From positions 1-64,000 of the forward strand of contig VERE01000001.1 in NCBI GenBank assembly GCA_018882835.1: a stretch of DNA of 64,000 nt. The letters are read 5' to 3'. Positions 8,928 to 24,780 of the stretch are shown in pieces. Source of the stretch: Limnohabitans sp. (GTDB lineage Bacteria; Pseudomonadota; Gammaproteobacteria; Burkholderiales; Burkholderiaceae_C). Position 1 is the first letter of the stretch, and the number at the start of each line of letters is the position of its first letter. The position numbers and the translations under genes were made by a program. Under the pieces are notes generated by a model, which worked only from the letters and a program-made list of their open reading frames with translations, had not been told where the DNA came from and did not search any database.

Positions 8928-9545
8928 ATGACCATTGTCGTTGTCGCGAACCCCAAAGGGGGCTCAGGAAAGTCCACTATCGCATCAAACATTGCCGGCT
9001 ATTTCGCTTCACAGGGTCGCGCTGTGGGGCTAGGCGATCTGGACAAGCAAGGCTCGTCTGAACTCTGGCGAAAGTTACGCCCACCTGCAGCCAATGCGGT
9101 GCACGCTTGGCCCTGCGAAGACGGCAAGCTGCCCAAACTTCCTAAAGGCCTCAGCCATGGCGTCATTGATACCCCTGCGGGGCTGCATGGCTGGCGGCTG
9201 CGTGAAATTCTGGAAAAAGCCGACAAAATTATCATACCGTTGCAGCCCAGTATTTTTGATATGCATGCCACGCGTGAATTTTTCGACCTGTTGGCTAGCA
9301 AAAGCAAAGGCATCCAGGCGCGCGCGCGATGGGTAGGCATGCGGGTGGATGAGCGAACTCTGGCAGCAGGCCAGCTCCACGACTTTTCGCAAAACTTGCC
9401 TATTGAGCGCATCACCAACCTGCGAAGCACACAATACTACCTGCACTTGGCGGCACATGGCCTCTCACTGTTCGACCTTCAGCCGCACCGGGTTGAAAAA
9501 GATTTAGCGCAATGGCAGCCACTGTGTCAGTGGCTCAGCACTTGA
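8928..9545 (+). CDS. ParA-family (MinD/ParA) ATPase, orphan
   Basis: Deviant Walker A NPKGGSGKSTIASNIAGYFA; VIDTPAGLHGWRL; ~205 aa; no parB nearby. Confidence 0.9.
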   Translation: MTIVVVANPKGGSGKSTIASNIAGYFASQGRAVGLGDLDKQGSSELWRKLRPPAANAVHAWPCEDGKLPKLPKGLSHGVIDTPAGLHGWRLREILEKADKIIIPLQPSIFDMHATREFFDLLASKSKGIQARARWVGMRVDERTLAAGQLHDFSQNLPIERITNLRSTQYYLHLAAHGLSLFDLQPHRVEKDLAQWQPLCQWLST

Positions 9546-9698
9546 AGAACTCTGACGGCATTGAAGTCAAAGATCATCTTTGCCACCATCGTTGTTGGTG
9601 ATGATCAGCGTTGCATCGCGGTGACTGCCAGCAACGCCTAACTTGGCTCACATTGACTTATCAAGCTCTCCGCGCGGGCGCTTTTTTATGCTCCCGCC

Positions 9699-9727
9699 AC
9701 GTCATCAAATCTTCAAAAATCCTTCAC
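9699..9727 (+). promoter_or_regulatory. Weak Pho-box-like repeat upstream of porin
   Basis: ACGTCAT-caaa-TCTTCAA-aaat-CCTTCAC, TCA recurring at 11-bp period; individual units match poorly. Confidence 0.2.
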
Positions 9728-9812
9728 GATCGTGAAATTTTTAGATTGAAAAATCCTGTTGCTATCGATCCATCTCGATCGACGCACTCCAATAATCACA
9801 TGGATTCATTCA

Positions 9813-11129
9813 ATGAAAACTAACATCTCTCTCTCTCGTAAAAGTGTTGCTGTTGCAGTCATTCTGGCTTGTTTGACTTTTTCTCAACAGTCTTTTGCCC
9901 AAGATGGGAAAGTTCAGTCTAATGGCCTGGGTTTGTCCTCGGCCAACGGGGAAACCACCCTTAACTTGGTTGGCCGGCTGCACTTTGACGTTCGCAGTTT
10001 CAACAGTACTTTCGCCAACAACATGACGACTGACAAGGACACCGCAAAATACGGTGACACCTATGACATCCGTCGCGCACGAATTGGCATCCAAGGCACC
10101 TTCATGAAGGATGTCGCATATGAAATTGTCTTCAATGCGCCCAGTTCCGACAGCACCAACCTGGACACTGGCTTCATCAACTACACGCTAAGCAAGCCCT
10201 TGCAATTTCGCGTCGGTAAATTCAAGCAGCAATTCAATTTGGAAGAGTTGACCAGCTCAAACAACATTGACTTCATTGAGCGCTCTTATGTCAATCAGTT
10301 CGCACCAGGCAAAAAACTGGGCATGATGATTCATGGCGCGCCCAAAGACGGCCTTTACTATGGCGTGAGCATGTTCCAGGAAGGGACCTCTGTTTCCTCG
10401 GCTTCTCGCAACACGCAAAATTCTGCCCGCCTTGCAAGCAACCTGGCCCAGCTGACTGGCATCAAAGATTCAGTACTGCACTTTGGTGTTGCACAAACCT
10501 CCGGCAGCTTTGATGTTGCATCAGGCGCAACCGGCGATATCCTGAAATTGCGCACCGATGCACGCGGCGTCGATGGCGTTTTTGCCTCGACATTTGCCAA
10601 CGGCTCAACGACAAATATCAACGAAGTCAGCCGGACGCAATCTGGGCTTGAAGTGGCGTATGCCACTGGCCCGCTGAAGATTCAAGCAGAAGCCGTCAAG
10701 TCGAAATACAGCTTTAACAACGGCCTTTCAGGGACAACACTGAACACTGTTGATGGAAAAATCAACACGCAGTACCTCGCCGTGATGTACAACATCACAG
10801 GTGAAAAGTGGTCTGACGCCTACAAAGACGGCGCATTCTCAGGCACCAAGCCTTTGGCCAATTTCAGCAGCAGCGGCAAAGGCAACGGCGCTTGGCAAAT
10901 TGGCGTGCGCGTTTCTTCTTACGATGCCAATGATTGGGTGGCGACCACAGCGACCACTGGCTCTAAAAAAGGAAGCACGACAACCTTCGGCGTAAACTGG
11001 ATTTTGAACCCCAATGCGCGCCTCATGCTGAACCATTCGGCATCGAAGTTTGACACCGCGTTTGCAGCGGGAGCCGCTACCGGCGACAAAGAAAAAGTCA
11101 CCACGCTGCGCACCCAAATCAATTTCTAA
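9813..11129 (+). CDS. Phosphate-selective porin OprO/OprP family
   Basis: Signal peptide (MKTNISLSRKSVAVAVILACLTFSQQSFAQ), IRRARIGIQGTFMKDVAYEIVFN, RVGKFKQQFNLEELTSSNNIDFIERS, terminal F. Confidence 0.85.
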   Translation: MKTNISLSRKSVAVAVILACLTFSQQSFAQDGKVQSNGLGLSSANGETTLNLVGRLHFDVRSFNSTFANNMTTDKDTAKYGDTYDIRRARIGIQGTFMKDVAYEIVFNAPSSDSTNLDTGFINYTLSKPLQFRVGKFKQQFNLEELTSSNNIDFIERSYVNQFAPGKKLGMMIHGAPKDGLYYGVSMFQEGTSVSSASRNTQNSARLASNLAQLTGIKDSVLHFGVAQTSGSFDVASGATGDILKLRTDARGVDGVFASTFANGSTTNINEVSRTQSGLEVAYATGPLKIQAEAVKSKYSFNNGLSGTTLNTVDGKINTQYLAVMYNITGEKWSDAYKDGAFSGTKPLANFSSSGKGNGAWQIGVRVSSYDANDWVATTATTGSKKGSTTTFGVNWILNPNARLMLNHSASKFDTAFAAGAATGDKEKVTTLRTQINF

Positions 11130-11157
11130 TTTGGGATTCAAGCTCTTCAAGGATTCA

Positions 11158-11183
11158 AGCGCCCCTCGCGGGCGCTTTTTTTA
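11158..11183 (+). terminator. Rho-independent terminator after porin
   Basis: AGCGCCC-ctcgc-GGGCGCT followed by a T run. Confidence 0.85.
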
Positions 11184-12512
11184 TGCACCCAACAGCACAT
11201 CCGCCAGCCGTTGGGCACTCTGCTGCGCCACCTGGGCGTCACGCGCCTCCACCATCACACGCACCAAGGGTTCGGTGCCACTGGGTCGGATCAGCACACG
11301 CCCTGCGTCGCCCAAAGCCTGTTCCACCTCACGCTGTACAGCAGCAAGTGCGGGGGTCTGCCAGGTTTGTCCTGGCTGCAATCGAACATTGACCAAAGTT
11401 TGCGGGAACAAGGTCACGTCTTTCAACAATGAGGCTGGTGCTTCACCGCTTCGCACGCAGGCCTGCAGCACCTGCAAGGCACTGATGAGGCCATCCCCCG
11501 TGGTGTGCTTGTCCAGCGCCAGCAAATGGCCTGAGCCCTCGCCACCGAGGATCCAGCCATGCTTTTCCAGCGCCTCCAGAACATAGCGGTCGCCCACCTT
11601 GGCACGCTCAAAAGCGACGCCCCGCTTTTTCAGGGCGACTTCAACGGCCATGTTGGTCATCAAGGTGCCTACCACGCCCGGGACCACTTCGTCCCGGCCC
11701 AAGCGGTCATCCACCATCAGGTACAACAATTCGTCACCGTTGTACAAGCGCCCCTGTGCATCGACCACCTGCAAGCGGTCTGCGTCGCCGTCCAGCGCAA
11801 TGCCGAAATCGGCTTGATGTTCGCGCACGGCCTTCACCAATGCCTCGGGATGCGTTGCGCCAACGCCCTGGTTGATATTCAGGCCATCGGGCGCACAGCC
11901 AATGGCGATCACTTCTGCGCCCAGCTCATGAAACACTTCCGGGGCAATCTGATAAGCCGCACCGTGCGCTGCGTCCACCACCAATTTCAGGCCCTTCAAG
12001 GTCAAGTCATTGGCGAAGGTGCTTTTGCAAAACTCGATGTAGCGCCCGGCCGCATCGTTGAGCCGGCGAGCCTTGCCTAAGTTGGCGGAGGCTACCCAGG
12101 CCGGGGCTTGTTGCAAGGCCGTCTCGACCGCAATCTCCCAGGCATCGTCCAGCTTGGTTCCTTGGGCGCTGAAGAACTTGATGCCATTATCCTGATACGG
12201 GTTGTGGCTGGCACTGATGACCACGCCCAAACTGGCACGTTGCGCGCGGGTCAGATAGGCCACTGCAGGCGTTGGCACCGGGCCTAGCAACAACACATCC
12301 ACGCCCGCCGAGTTAAAGCCTGACTCCAGCGCCGACTCCAGCATGTAGCCCGAAATGCGGGTATCTTTGCCAATCAGCACCGTGGGGCGATTTTCTTTTT
12401 CACGCAACACACGGCCTACGGCATGGGCCAGTTGAAGGACAAAGTCCGGCGTGATCGGCGACTGTCCAACAGTGCCGCGGATGCCATCGGTGCCAAAGTA
12501 TTTGCGGGTCAT
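11181..12512 (-). CDS. glmM: Phosphoglucosamine mutase
   Basis: [56 protein letters not shown]. Confidence 0.97.
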   Translation of the reverse strand: MTRKYFGTDGIRGTVGQSPITPDFVLQLAHAVGRVLREKENRPTVLIGKDTRISGYMLESALESGFNSAGVDVLLLGPVPTPAVAYLTRAQRASLGVVISASHNPYQDNGIKFFSAQGTKLDDAWEIAVETALQQAPAWVASANLGKARRLNDAAGRYIEFCKSTFANDLTLKGLKLVVDAAHGAAYQIAPEVFHELGAEVIAIGCAPDGLNINQGVGATHPEALVKAVREHQADFGIALDGDADRLQVVDAQGRLYNGDELLYLMVDDRLGRDEVVPGVVGTLMTNMAVEVALKKRGVAFERAKVGDRYVLEALEKHGWILGGEGSGHLLALDKHTTGDGLISALQVLQACVRSGEAPASLLKDVTLFPQTLVNVRLQPGQTWQTPALAAVQREVEQALGDAGRVLIRPSGTEPLVRVMVEARDAQVAQQSAQRLADVLLGA

Positions 12513-12549
12513 GATGCGATGCTTCTCAAAAATAGCCGGGAGGATTGTC

Positions 12550-13413
12550 TCAAATTGGACGGGCAGCCTGCCAAACCGCCAGGGCGGCGACCGTCTCGGC
12601 CACATCATGCACGCGCACGATATGGGCGCCACGCTCGACCGACAACACTGCAGCTGCCACGCTGGGAATCAGCCGCTGTGAAAGATCCAGCCCGGTCACA
12701 GCGCCTAAAGATGATTTGCGCGACCAGCCCACCAGCCAAGGATGTGCAGGCATTAGCAAAGCTGCTTGCTGTGCCAGCAGGGAAAAATTTTGTTCGACGG
12801 TTTTGCCAAAACCCACGCCCGGGTCCAAGGCAATGCGCTCGCTGGCCACACCCGCGGCGGCCAGCACACTGACACGCTCTTGCATAAAGGCTTGGACTGC
12901 GTGGACCGCATCGCCCTGCAAGGGTTGCAGTTGCATGGTTTGCGGCTCGCCATGCATGTGCATCACGCACACGCCACAAGCCGAAGCGGCCACAGCGGAA
13001 ACGGCGCCAGGCTGTCGCAAGCCCCAGATATCGTTGATGATGTCGACCCCCATGTCCAGCGCTCGGCGCATGGTGGCTGGCTTGTAGGTGTCCAGAGAAA
13101 TGGGCACCTGCCAGCGCAAGCACTCCGTCAAAACGGGCTCAATGCGGCGCCACTCTTCATCCTCGCTCAGCGCAGGGGCGCCAGGCCGGGAGGACTCGCC
13201 GCCGATGTCCAGCAGATGAGCGCCCTCTTTCAGCAAGCGGTCTGCGTGGGCCAGCGCCGCTGTGGCTTGGTCATGCTGCCCCCCATCAGAAAACGAATCG
13301 GGTGTCACGTTGACGATGCCCATCACCAACGGGCGCGCCAGGTCCAATTGGAAGCGTGTGGTCTGCCAGAAAGGCACATGGGGCCGAAGCCCCATGTGTG
13401 TGTGGTGTGTCAT
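12550..13413 (-). CDS. folP: Dihydropteroate synthase
   Basis: [35 protein letters not shown]. Confidence 0.97.
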   Translation of the reverse strand: MTHHTHMGLRPHVPFWQTTRFQLDLARPLVMGIVNVTPDSFSDGGQHDQATAALAHADRLLKEGAHLLDIGGESSRPGAPALSEDEEWRRIEPVLTECLRWQVPISLDTYKPATMRRALDMGVDIINDIWGLRQPGAVSAVAASACGVCVMHMHGEPQTMQLQPLQGDAVHAVQAFMQERVSVLAAAGVASERIALDPGVGFGKTVEQNFSLLAQQAALLMPAHPWLVGWSRKSSLGAVTGLDLSQRLIPSVAAAVLSVERGAHIVRVHDVAETVAALAVWQAARPI

Positions 13414-13418
13414 CTTGC

Positions 13419-15332
<1,914 letters not shown>

Positions 15333-15465
15333 TGCAGGCTCCAGGAGAAAAAGGCAAGATCTGCCCTAGAAAGGCATATGACTGACATTTTAGGCTTTTC
15401 AAGACACCCCAGCGAGAATTTCGCACGTCCAGCCCTGCCGGTCATGCGGTTTTCTGTGAAATGCC

Positions 15466-16128
15466 TCAAGAATCGCGCTTGAGACCCAGCCCTACCAGGA
15501 AAGTTTCCGAAGATTTGTCACGGCTGGACTTGGGCTTGATCGGCTTGACCACCTTGAAGGTTTCCTTGAACAGCTTGACCAGCTGGCTGTAACCGCTGCC
15601 GTGAAAGACCTTGGTCACCAGAGCCCCGCCGGGCTTGAGGTGCGCCTGGCTGAATTCGATGGCCAATTCGACCAGATGGGCAATGCGGGCGGCATCGGCC
15701 GACTCGATGCCTGACAGATTGGGGGCCATGTCCGATACCACCACATCGACGGCCCGCCCCTGCAAGGCGGCTTCCAACTGCGACAAGACCTCGGGCTCGC
15801 GGAAGTCGCCGTTCAAAAAGGTCACGCCCTCCACCGGCATCATGGGCAAAATATCCAGCGCAATGATGGTGCCGTTCAATTGACCCACGGCCGCGCCTTC
15901 CGGTGACAAACGGCGGCGAACATACTGGCTCCAGGCACCGGGCGTCGAGCCCAAGTCCACCACCACCTGGCCTGGTTTGATCAGGCCCAGCTGCTCGTCA
16001 ATTTCCTTGAGTTTGTAGGCAGCGCGCGCCCGGTAACCGTCTTTTTGCGCGAGCTTGACGTAGGGGTCGTTGACATGGTCGTTCAACCACGACTTGTTGA
16101 CCTTTTTGCTTTTCGTATTGATTTTCAA
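15466..16128 (-). CDS. rlmE: 23S rRNA (uridine2552-2'-O)-methyltransferase
   Basis: [50 protein letters not shown]; likely TTG start at 16128 (ORF extends to 16173). Confidence 0.93.
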   Translation of the reverse strand: MKINTKSKKVNKSWLNDHVNDPYVKLAQKDGYRARAAYKLKEIDEQLGLIKPGQVVVDLGSTPGAWSQYVRRRLSPEGAAVGQLNGTIIALDILPMMPVEGVTFLNGDFREPEVLSQLEAALQGRAVDVVVSDMAPNLSGIESADAARIAHLVELAIEFSQAHLKPGGALVTKVFHGSGYSQLVKLFKETFKVVKPIKPKSSRDKSSETFLVGLGLKRDS

Positions 16129-16162
16129 TGGTTTGCCTCGACAAGGGAGGGATAATAACGCC

Positions 16163-16636
16163 ATGCCTGCCATTCAACTGACACCCGCACAGCGCAAAGT
16201 GCATCGCGCTGATGCCCACCACCTCGAACCGGTCGTGATGATCGGCAACGATGGGCTCACGCCCGCTGTTGTGAAAGAGACCGATGCCGCCCTCAACGCT
16301 CACGGCTTGATCAAGGTTCGCGTCCTGGGCGACGACCGCAGCGCCCGCGAAATCATTTTTCAAAACCTGGCGGAGCAACTCAGCGCCGCGCCCATTCAAC
16401 ACATTGGCAAGCTGCTGGTGCTGTGGCGCCCACAGCCTGAAAAAGAGCGTGTGGTCGACGAAGACCGGATGCCGGGGCCGCGCGACTTCAAAGTGCTGAA
16501 GTACAGCAAACGCGGCGGCCAGCGTCCTGAGGTCAAAACCCTGAGGGTGCTGGGCAACCAGCGACTGACCTCGGGGGGCCAGATCAAGCGGGCCAAGCCG
16601 AAACAAAAGTCGGTCAAGAAGCGCAGCCTAGGCTGA
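16163..16636 (+). CDS. yhbY: YhbY/CRM-domain RNA-binding protein
   Basis: [59 protein letters not shown]; divergent from rlmE. Confidence 0.9.
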   Translation: MPAIQLTPAQRKVHRADAHHLEPVVMIGNDGLTPAVVKETDAALNAHGLIKVRVLGDDRSAREIIFQNLAEQLSAAPIQHIGKLLVLWRPQPEKERVVDEDRMPGPRDFKVLKYSKRGGQRPEVKTLRVLGNQRLTSGGQIKRAKPKQKSVKKRSLG

Positions 16637-17023
16637 GCTTTTTGCCTGGCGCCACAAACAGGCGCCAGCGCACAACCACTGCAGGGCGTACATCGCTGTG
16701 CCCACCGAGTGCCACAAAGCCAAATTCTCACGCGCCACAATGCGCGGCGCCACGGCCAGCTCGACCAGCAAGGCGAGCAACATACCGCCCAGAATCCAAA
16801 CCAGGCCTTGCACCTGATCGCGGCGGCGCAGCGCCATCCACAAAAGCAAGCCACACACCACCGACACCCAGGTCTGGGCACTGAACAATCGTGCTGCCAT
16901 CTGGCCGGCTTGTGCGGGGCTGCCCAGGAAGGCAAACAACAGGGGCACCACGCCAAAGGCCAGCGTGGTCAGGCTACCCCACCAGAGGGCGGCCACAAAC
17001 AATTCAAGCCGTTGCAGTTTCAA
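16628..17023 (-). CDS. DUF4149-type membrane protein
   Basis: ~131 aa with 4 TM segments between yhbY and greA. Confidence 0.7.
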   Translation of the reverse strand: MKLQRLELFVAALWWGSLTTLAFGVVPLLFAFLGSPAQAGQMAARLFSAQTWVSVVCGLLLWMALRRRDQVQGLVWILGGMLLALLVELAVAPRIVARENLALWHSVGTAMYALQWLCAGACLWRQAKSSA

Positions 17024-17496
17024 CGGTAGGCCACGCCCACAATTTCGTAGCGCTTCACGCCGCCGGGTGCTTGCACTTCGGCCACGTCACCTTCTTCTTT
17101 GCCGATCAATGCGCGGGCAATCGGGCTGCTGATGTTGATCAGGCCCAGCTTCAGGTCGGCCTCGTCTTCGCCCACGATTTGGTAGGTCACGGCGTCGCCC
17201 GTGGCTTCGTCTTCCAATTCCACCGTGGCACCAAACACGACTTTGCCACCGGCATCGACACTGGAGGGGTCGATGATCTGGGCCGCAGAGAGCTTGCTCT
17301 CGATTTCCTGAATGCGGCCTTCGATGAAGCCTTGGCGGTCTTTGGCGGCGTCGTATTCGGCGTTTTCGCTGAGGTCGCCCTGCGCGCGCGCTTCGGCAAT
17401 GGCGTTGATCACGCCGGGACGCTCGACGGTTTTCAGTCGGTGCAATTCCTCTTTCAACTTTTCCGCGCCGCGCTTGGTGATGGGAATGGTGGCCAT
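17020..17496 (-). CDS. greA: Transcription elongation factor GreA
   Basis: [48 protein letters not shown]. Confidence 0.97.
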   Translation of the reverse strand: MATIPITKRGAEKLKEELHRLKTVERPGVINAIAEARAQGDLSENAEYDAAKDRQGFIEGRIQEIESKLSAAQIIDPSSVDAGGKVVFGATVELEDEATGDAVTYQIVGEDEADLKLGLINISSPIARALIGKEEGDVAEVQAPGGVKRYEIVGVAYR

Positions 17497-17517
17497 GTCT
17501 TGTCTCTCAAAAAGAAA

Positions 17518-17541
17518 CCGCCGGGAGTTGCCTCCCAGCGG
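17518..17541 (-). terminator. Hairpin between carB and greA (attenuator/terminator)
   Basis: CCGCTGGGAG-gcaa-CTCCCGGCGG then TTTCTTTTT in the minus direction. Confidence 0.6.
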
Positions 17542-17562
17542 CAGTTCATGTTTTTTTTCGAA

Positions 17563-20796
<3,234 letters not shown>

Positions 20797-20797
20797 G

Positions 20798-21961
20798 TTA
20801 TTTACCCTCCATCAGGGAGATGAAGCGGTCGAAGAGGTAGCTGATGTCGTGCGGTCCCGGCGAAGCTTCGGGGTGGCCCTGGAAACAGAACGCCGGTTTG
20901 TCGGTGCGGGCCAGGCCTTGCAATGTGCCATCGAACAGCGACTTGTGAGTCGCGCGCAAGTTGGCGGGCAAGGATTTTTCGTCCACGGCAAAACCATGGT
21001 TCTGGCTGGTGATGGACACGCGGCCGTTGTCCAGGTCTTTCACGGGATGGTTGGCGCCATGGTGGCCGAACTTCATCTTGAAGGTTTTCGCGCCGCTGGC
21101 CAAGGCCATGATCTGGTGGCCCAGGCAGATGCCGAACGTGGGAATGCCGGTCTCGATCAAGGTCTTCGCTGCAGCAATGGCGTAGTCGCATGGCTCTGGA
21201 TCGCCGGGGCCATTGGACAGGAAAATGCCGTCGGGCTTGTGCTTGAGCACGTCTGCAGCGGACGTTTTGGCGGGCACCACGGTGACCTTGCAGCCGCGCT
21301 CGGCCAGCATGCGCAGAATGTTTTTCTTGACGCCGAAGTCGTAGGCCACGACGTGAAAGCGCGGCGCGCTTTGGGTGCCGTAGCCTGAGCCGAGCTGCCA
21401 CTCGGACTGGGTCCATTCGTAGGATTTGTCGACAGTGACCTTTTGCGCGAGGTCCAGACCCGCCATTGTGGGGGCGGCCTTGGCGGCGGCAATCGCTTGG
21501 TCGATGTGCGCCTGGGTGACCTTCTCGCCTTGCTTCAAGCCGACAATGGCGCCGTTTTGAGCGCCATGGGTGCGCAGGTGGCGTGTCAACTTGCGGGTGT
21601 CGATGTTGGCAATGGCCACAGTGTTTTCAGACACCAGGTATTGGGCCAAGGTCTGGGTCGAACGGAAGTTCGAAGCCAGCAAGGGCAGGTCTTTGATGAT
21701 CAGACCCGCGGCATGGACTTTTTCAGCTTCGACGTCTTCGGCATTGATGCCATAGTTGCCAATGTGCGGGTACGTCAAGGTGACGATCTGCTGGCAGTAA
21801 GAGGGGTCGGTAAGAATTTCCTGGTAGCCGGTGATCGAGGTGTTGAACACCACTTCTCCGACAGTAGAGCCTGTGGCTCCGATGGAATTGCCAATCAAGA
21901 CCGTGCCGTCTGCAAGCGCCAGGATGGCGGGCGGGAAGGTTCCCTGAAGAGACAAAAGCAC
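20798..21961 (-). CDS. carA: Carbamoyl-phosphate synthase small subunit (probable GTG start)
   Basis: [67 protein letters not shown]. Confidence 0.95.
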   Translation of the reverse strand: MLLSLQGTFPPAILALADGTVLIGNSIGATGSTVGEVVFNTSITGYQEILTDPSYCQQIVTLTYPHIGNYGINAEDVEAEKVHAAGLIIKDLPLLASNFRSTQTLAQYLVSENTVAIANIDTRKLTRHLRTHGAQNGAIVGLKQGEKVTQAHIDQAIAAAKAAPTMAGLDLAQKVTVDKSYEWTQSEWQLGSGYGTQSAPRFHVVAYDFGVKKNILRMLAERGCKVTVVPAKTSAADVLKHKPDGIFLSNGPGDPEPCDYAIAAAKTLIETGIPTFGICLGHQIMALASGAKTFKMKFGHHGANHPVKDLDNGRVSITSQNHGFAVDEKSLPANLRATHKSLFDGTLQGLARTDKPAFCFQGHPEASPGPHDISYLFDRFISLMEGK

Positions 21962-22086
21962 TGGGTTCTCCGTTGAGGTTCGGTGACGCCCCAGCGCGCG
22001 CAAGAGTGGCCTCTTTGTGGCTGCTTTGAGTGGGAGGTGGCTTGAGATCGAGCTAAGGCGTACGGGTGAATGCGGGAAAGCCTCCC

Positions 22087-22092
22087 ATTATA
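22087..22092 (-). promoter_or_regulatory. Candidate -10 box of carA
   Basis: TATAAT on the minus strand, ~125 bp upstream of carA. Confidence 0.4.
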
Positions 22093-22113
22093 AGGGGCGA
22101 GCCGCATGAGCTG

Positions 22114-22223
22114 CATGGGGTCAGGTCTTGAGTTTTGCCTTTTTTCTGTGGATAACTTCAGGTGTTGGCGTACTGTCTAAGTTATCCACAGAAAAAAGGC
22201 AAAACTCAAGACCTGACCCCATG
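22114..22223. repeat. Perfect 45-bp inverted repeat with 20-nt spacer, MITE/REP-like palindromic element
   Basis: Arms 22114-22158 and 22179-22223 are exact reverse complements (catggggtcaggtcttgagttttgccttttttctgtggataactt / aagttatccacagaaaaaaggcaaaactcaagacctgaccccatg). Confidence 0.97.
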
Positions 22224-22991
22224 GAAGCAGATTGCGGCGGCGGCGGCTACGTTTAAGGATTCTTCTCCACCAGGTTGGGCAATGCGGACTGTCAGCGTGG
22301 CCTTGGCCATCAACTCTTGTCGCACGCCCTGCCCTTCGTGACCCAGCAGCCAGGCACAGGGAAAGGGGATGGCTTGCTGGTGGACCAGTTCGTGCAGGTA
22401 GGGGCCTTGGTGAGAGCTGGTTGCTATCCATGGGATATCGAGCGCTTGCAGGTCTTCGACCGCCAAGCCTTCGATCAACTGAAGCGCAAAATGAGCGCCC
22501 ATGCCGGCGCGCAGCACTTTGGGAGACCACAGCGCCGCGCTGCCTTTCAACGCCAGGACTTGACGGTAGCCAAAAGCCGATGCGCTGCGCAGGATAGAGC
22601 CGACGTTGCCGGCGTCTTGCACGCGGTCCAACACCACCGTAGGCATCGCGGGCGCCATGGACAATGGGGCAGGAAGTCGCAACACAAAGCCCATGCTCGC
22701 AGGCGACTCCAAGCCGCTGATGCCAGCAAACAAGTCGTCGGCCAACACCACTTGCCGTGCAGCAGCCAAACGCCAGGCCTGTGGGGCTTGATGCCATGCC
22801 GATTCTGTGAACACAGCCTCTTCAATCTCGCACCCCCGCGCCATGGCCGCGCGACAAAGGTGATCGCCCTCCAGCCAGACTTGCCCCTGCTTGCGGTAAG
22901 CCGTTGCGTCCTGAGAGAGGCGTCGCATGGCTTTCAGCCAGGGGTTGTCGCGAGACGTGATGTGTTTCACGTTGGCTGCAGCGTCCGTCAT
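22206..22991 (-). CDS. TrmH/SpoU-family RNA 2'-O-methyltransferase
   Basis: [56 protein letters not shown]. Confidence 0.92.
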   Translation of the reverse strand: MTDAAANVKHITSRDNPWLKAMRRLSQDATAYRKQGQVWLEGDHLCRAAMARGCEIEEAVFTESAWHQAPQAWRLAAARQVVLADDLFAGISGLESPASMGFVLRLPAPLSMAPAMPTVVLDRVQDAGNVGSILRSASAFGYRQVLALKGSAALWSPKVLRAGMGAHFALQLIEGLAVEDLQALDIPWIATSSHQGPYLHELVHQQAIPFPCAWLLGHEGQGVRQELMAKATLTVRIAQPGGEESLNVAAAAAICFHGVRS

Positions 22992-23650
22992 GTGGCATTC
23001 CTTGGTGAAGCAGACAACACCGCGGCCACGGGCGCGAAGCTTTGCCGGTGCCAAGGGGTGGCGCCAAAGGTTTTCAGTGCCTGCATATGCTCTGCCGTTC
23101 CATAACCCTTGTGGCTGGCAAAACCGTACTGCGGGAAATCACGGTCAATGGTTTCGCACCACCGGTCTCGGTGCACCTTGGCCAAAATGGAGGCCGCAGA
23201 AATCGCCTGCACCTTCGAATCACCTTGCACGATGGCCTCGGCCAAGATATCCAGCACAGGCAAGCGGTTGCCATCCACCAGCACTTTGTTGGGCTTCAAG
23301 CGAAGGCCCTCCACCGCGCGGCGCATCGCCAGCATGGTGGCCTGCAAGATGTTGATTTGATCAATCTCCTCGACGCTGGCTTCGGCCACAGAGCAACACA
23401 ATGCTTTGGCGCGAATTTCATCGTAAAGCCGCTCACGCTGCCGTGCCGTGAGCTTTTTGGAGTCGGCCAATCCCTTGATCGGATTTTGGTCATCGAGGAT
23501 CACGGCTGCCGCCACCACCGGCCCGGCCAGGGGCCCTCGCCCAGCCTCGTCCACCCCGGCCAACAAACCGGGCGCATCCCAAGGCAGCGAGGGCTGCTCA
23601 GCGTGCAAGAAGGCTTTCGATCGCATGGGAAGACAAGGTGGGGGTGTCAC
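22988..23650 (-). CDS. rnhB: Ribonuclease HII (start may be internal, 23629)
   Basis: [37 protein letters not shown]. Confidence 0.96.
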   Translation of the reverse strand: MTPPPCLPMRSKAFLHAEQPSLPWDAPGLLAGVDEAGRGPLAGPVVAAAVILDDQNPIKGLADSKKLTARQRERLYDEIRAKALCCSVAEASVEEIDQINILQATMLAMRRAVEGLRLKPNKVLVDGNRLPVLDILAEAIVQGDSKVQAISAASILAKVHRDRWCETIDRDFPQYGFASHKGYGTAEHMQALKTFGATPWHRQSFAPVAAVLSASPRNAT

Positions 23651-24761
23651 GCAATAACTGATCGTGCAAATCGGTGAAGCGCTGCGTCAATTCACGCACT
23701 TGCTCCGGCTGGTCAAGCCAGGCCAACACGCCGTGCGCCATGGCATCGGGTGTGGCCTTGTCCTGGAGCAACTCCGGTACCACAAACGATTGGCACAGGA
23801 TGTTGGGCAAGCCCACCCAGGGCTGCAGCTTTTTGCCCTTCATCAGCCACCAGCTGAGCCAGTGCATGTTGTAGGCAATCACCATGGGTCGCTTGAACAG
23901 CGCGGCCTCCAGCGTGGCGGTGCCGCTGGCCACCAGGCTGACATCGCAGGCGGCCAGCGCATCGTGAGATTTCCCGTCCAACACCTGCAGGTCGGGCACG
24001 CCGCCCACTTGGACCACATGGCGGTCAATCACCTGACGCAAAGAAGGTACGGCGGGCAGAACGAAACGCAAACCCGGGCGTTGCGCAGCCATGCGCTGCG
24101 CCGCTTGCAAGAAACGGGGTGCCAGGTACTGAATCTCGGAGGCGCGACTGCCTGGCAGCAACGCAACCACGGTGGCATCCAACGCCAGGCCCAAGCGCAA
24201 ACGCGCTGCGGCACGGTCAGGCTCGCGCGCAATGGTTTGCGCCAGAGGATGGCCGACATAAGTGGCCGAAATGCCATGCTGGGCCAACAACGCTGGCTCA
24301 AAGGGAAAAAGGCAAAGCACATGGTCCACGCTTTGGCGGATCTTTTCTACCCGTTCGGGACGCCAGGCCCAAATCGAGGGGCACACAAATTGGACCGTCG
24401 GTATACCTGCCTGACGCAAATCGCGCGCCAGGTCCAAATTGAAATCCGGCGCATCGACGCCGACAAAGATCTGCGGCGGGTTTGCCAATAAACGCGCTTT
24501 AAGCTGCGATCGAATCCCGACAATTTCTCGGTAATGGCGCAGCACCTCGACGTAGCCACGCACGGCCAGTTTCTCGTGCGGCCACCAGGCTTCAAAGCCT
24601 TGCTCGGCCATGCGCGGTCCGCCAATGCCCACCAGTTTCGCCTGGGGCCAGCGTGCGCGCAGGCCACGAATCATCAAGCTCGCCAACAAGTCGCCAGAGG
24701 TCTCGCCGGCGACCATGGCCAGTGTGGGATGGGTGGCGGCCTGGTACGCACTAGCGGACAT
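23598..24761 (-). CDS. lpxB: Lipid-A-disaccharide synthase
   Basis: [43 protein letters not shown]. Confidence 0.97.
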   Translation of the reverse strand: MSASAYQAATHPTLAMVAGETSGDLLASLMIRGLRARWPQAKLVGIGGPRMAEQGFEAWWPHEKLAVRGYVEVLRHYREIVGIRSQLKARLLANPPQIFVGVDAPDFNLDLARDLRQAGIPTVQFVCPSIWAWRPERVEKIRQSVDHVLCLFPFEPALLAQHGISATYVGHPLAQTIAREPDRAAARLRLGLALDATVVALLPGSRASEIQYLAPRFLQAAQRMAAQRPGLRFVLPAVPSLRQVIDRHVVQVGGVPDLQVLDGKSHDALAACDVSLVASGTATLEAALFKRPMVIAYNMHWLSWWLMKGKKLQPWVGLPNILCQSFVVPELLQDKATPDAMAHGVLAWLDQPEQVRELTQRFTDLHDQLLRDTPTLSSHAIESLLAR

Positions 24762-24780
24762 TTTGAAATGCGTGACCGAA

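Noticed and set aside
22230-22246. GCGGCGGCGGCGGC simple repeat
   Set aside because: Encodes the AAAAA run near the C-terminus of the methyltransferase; ordinary coding low complexity.
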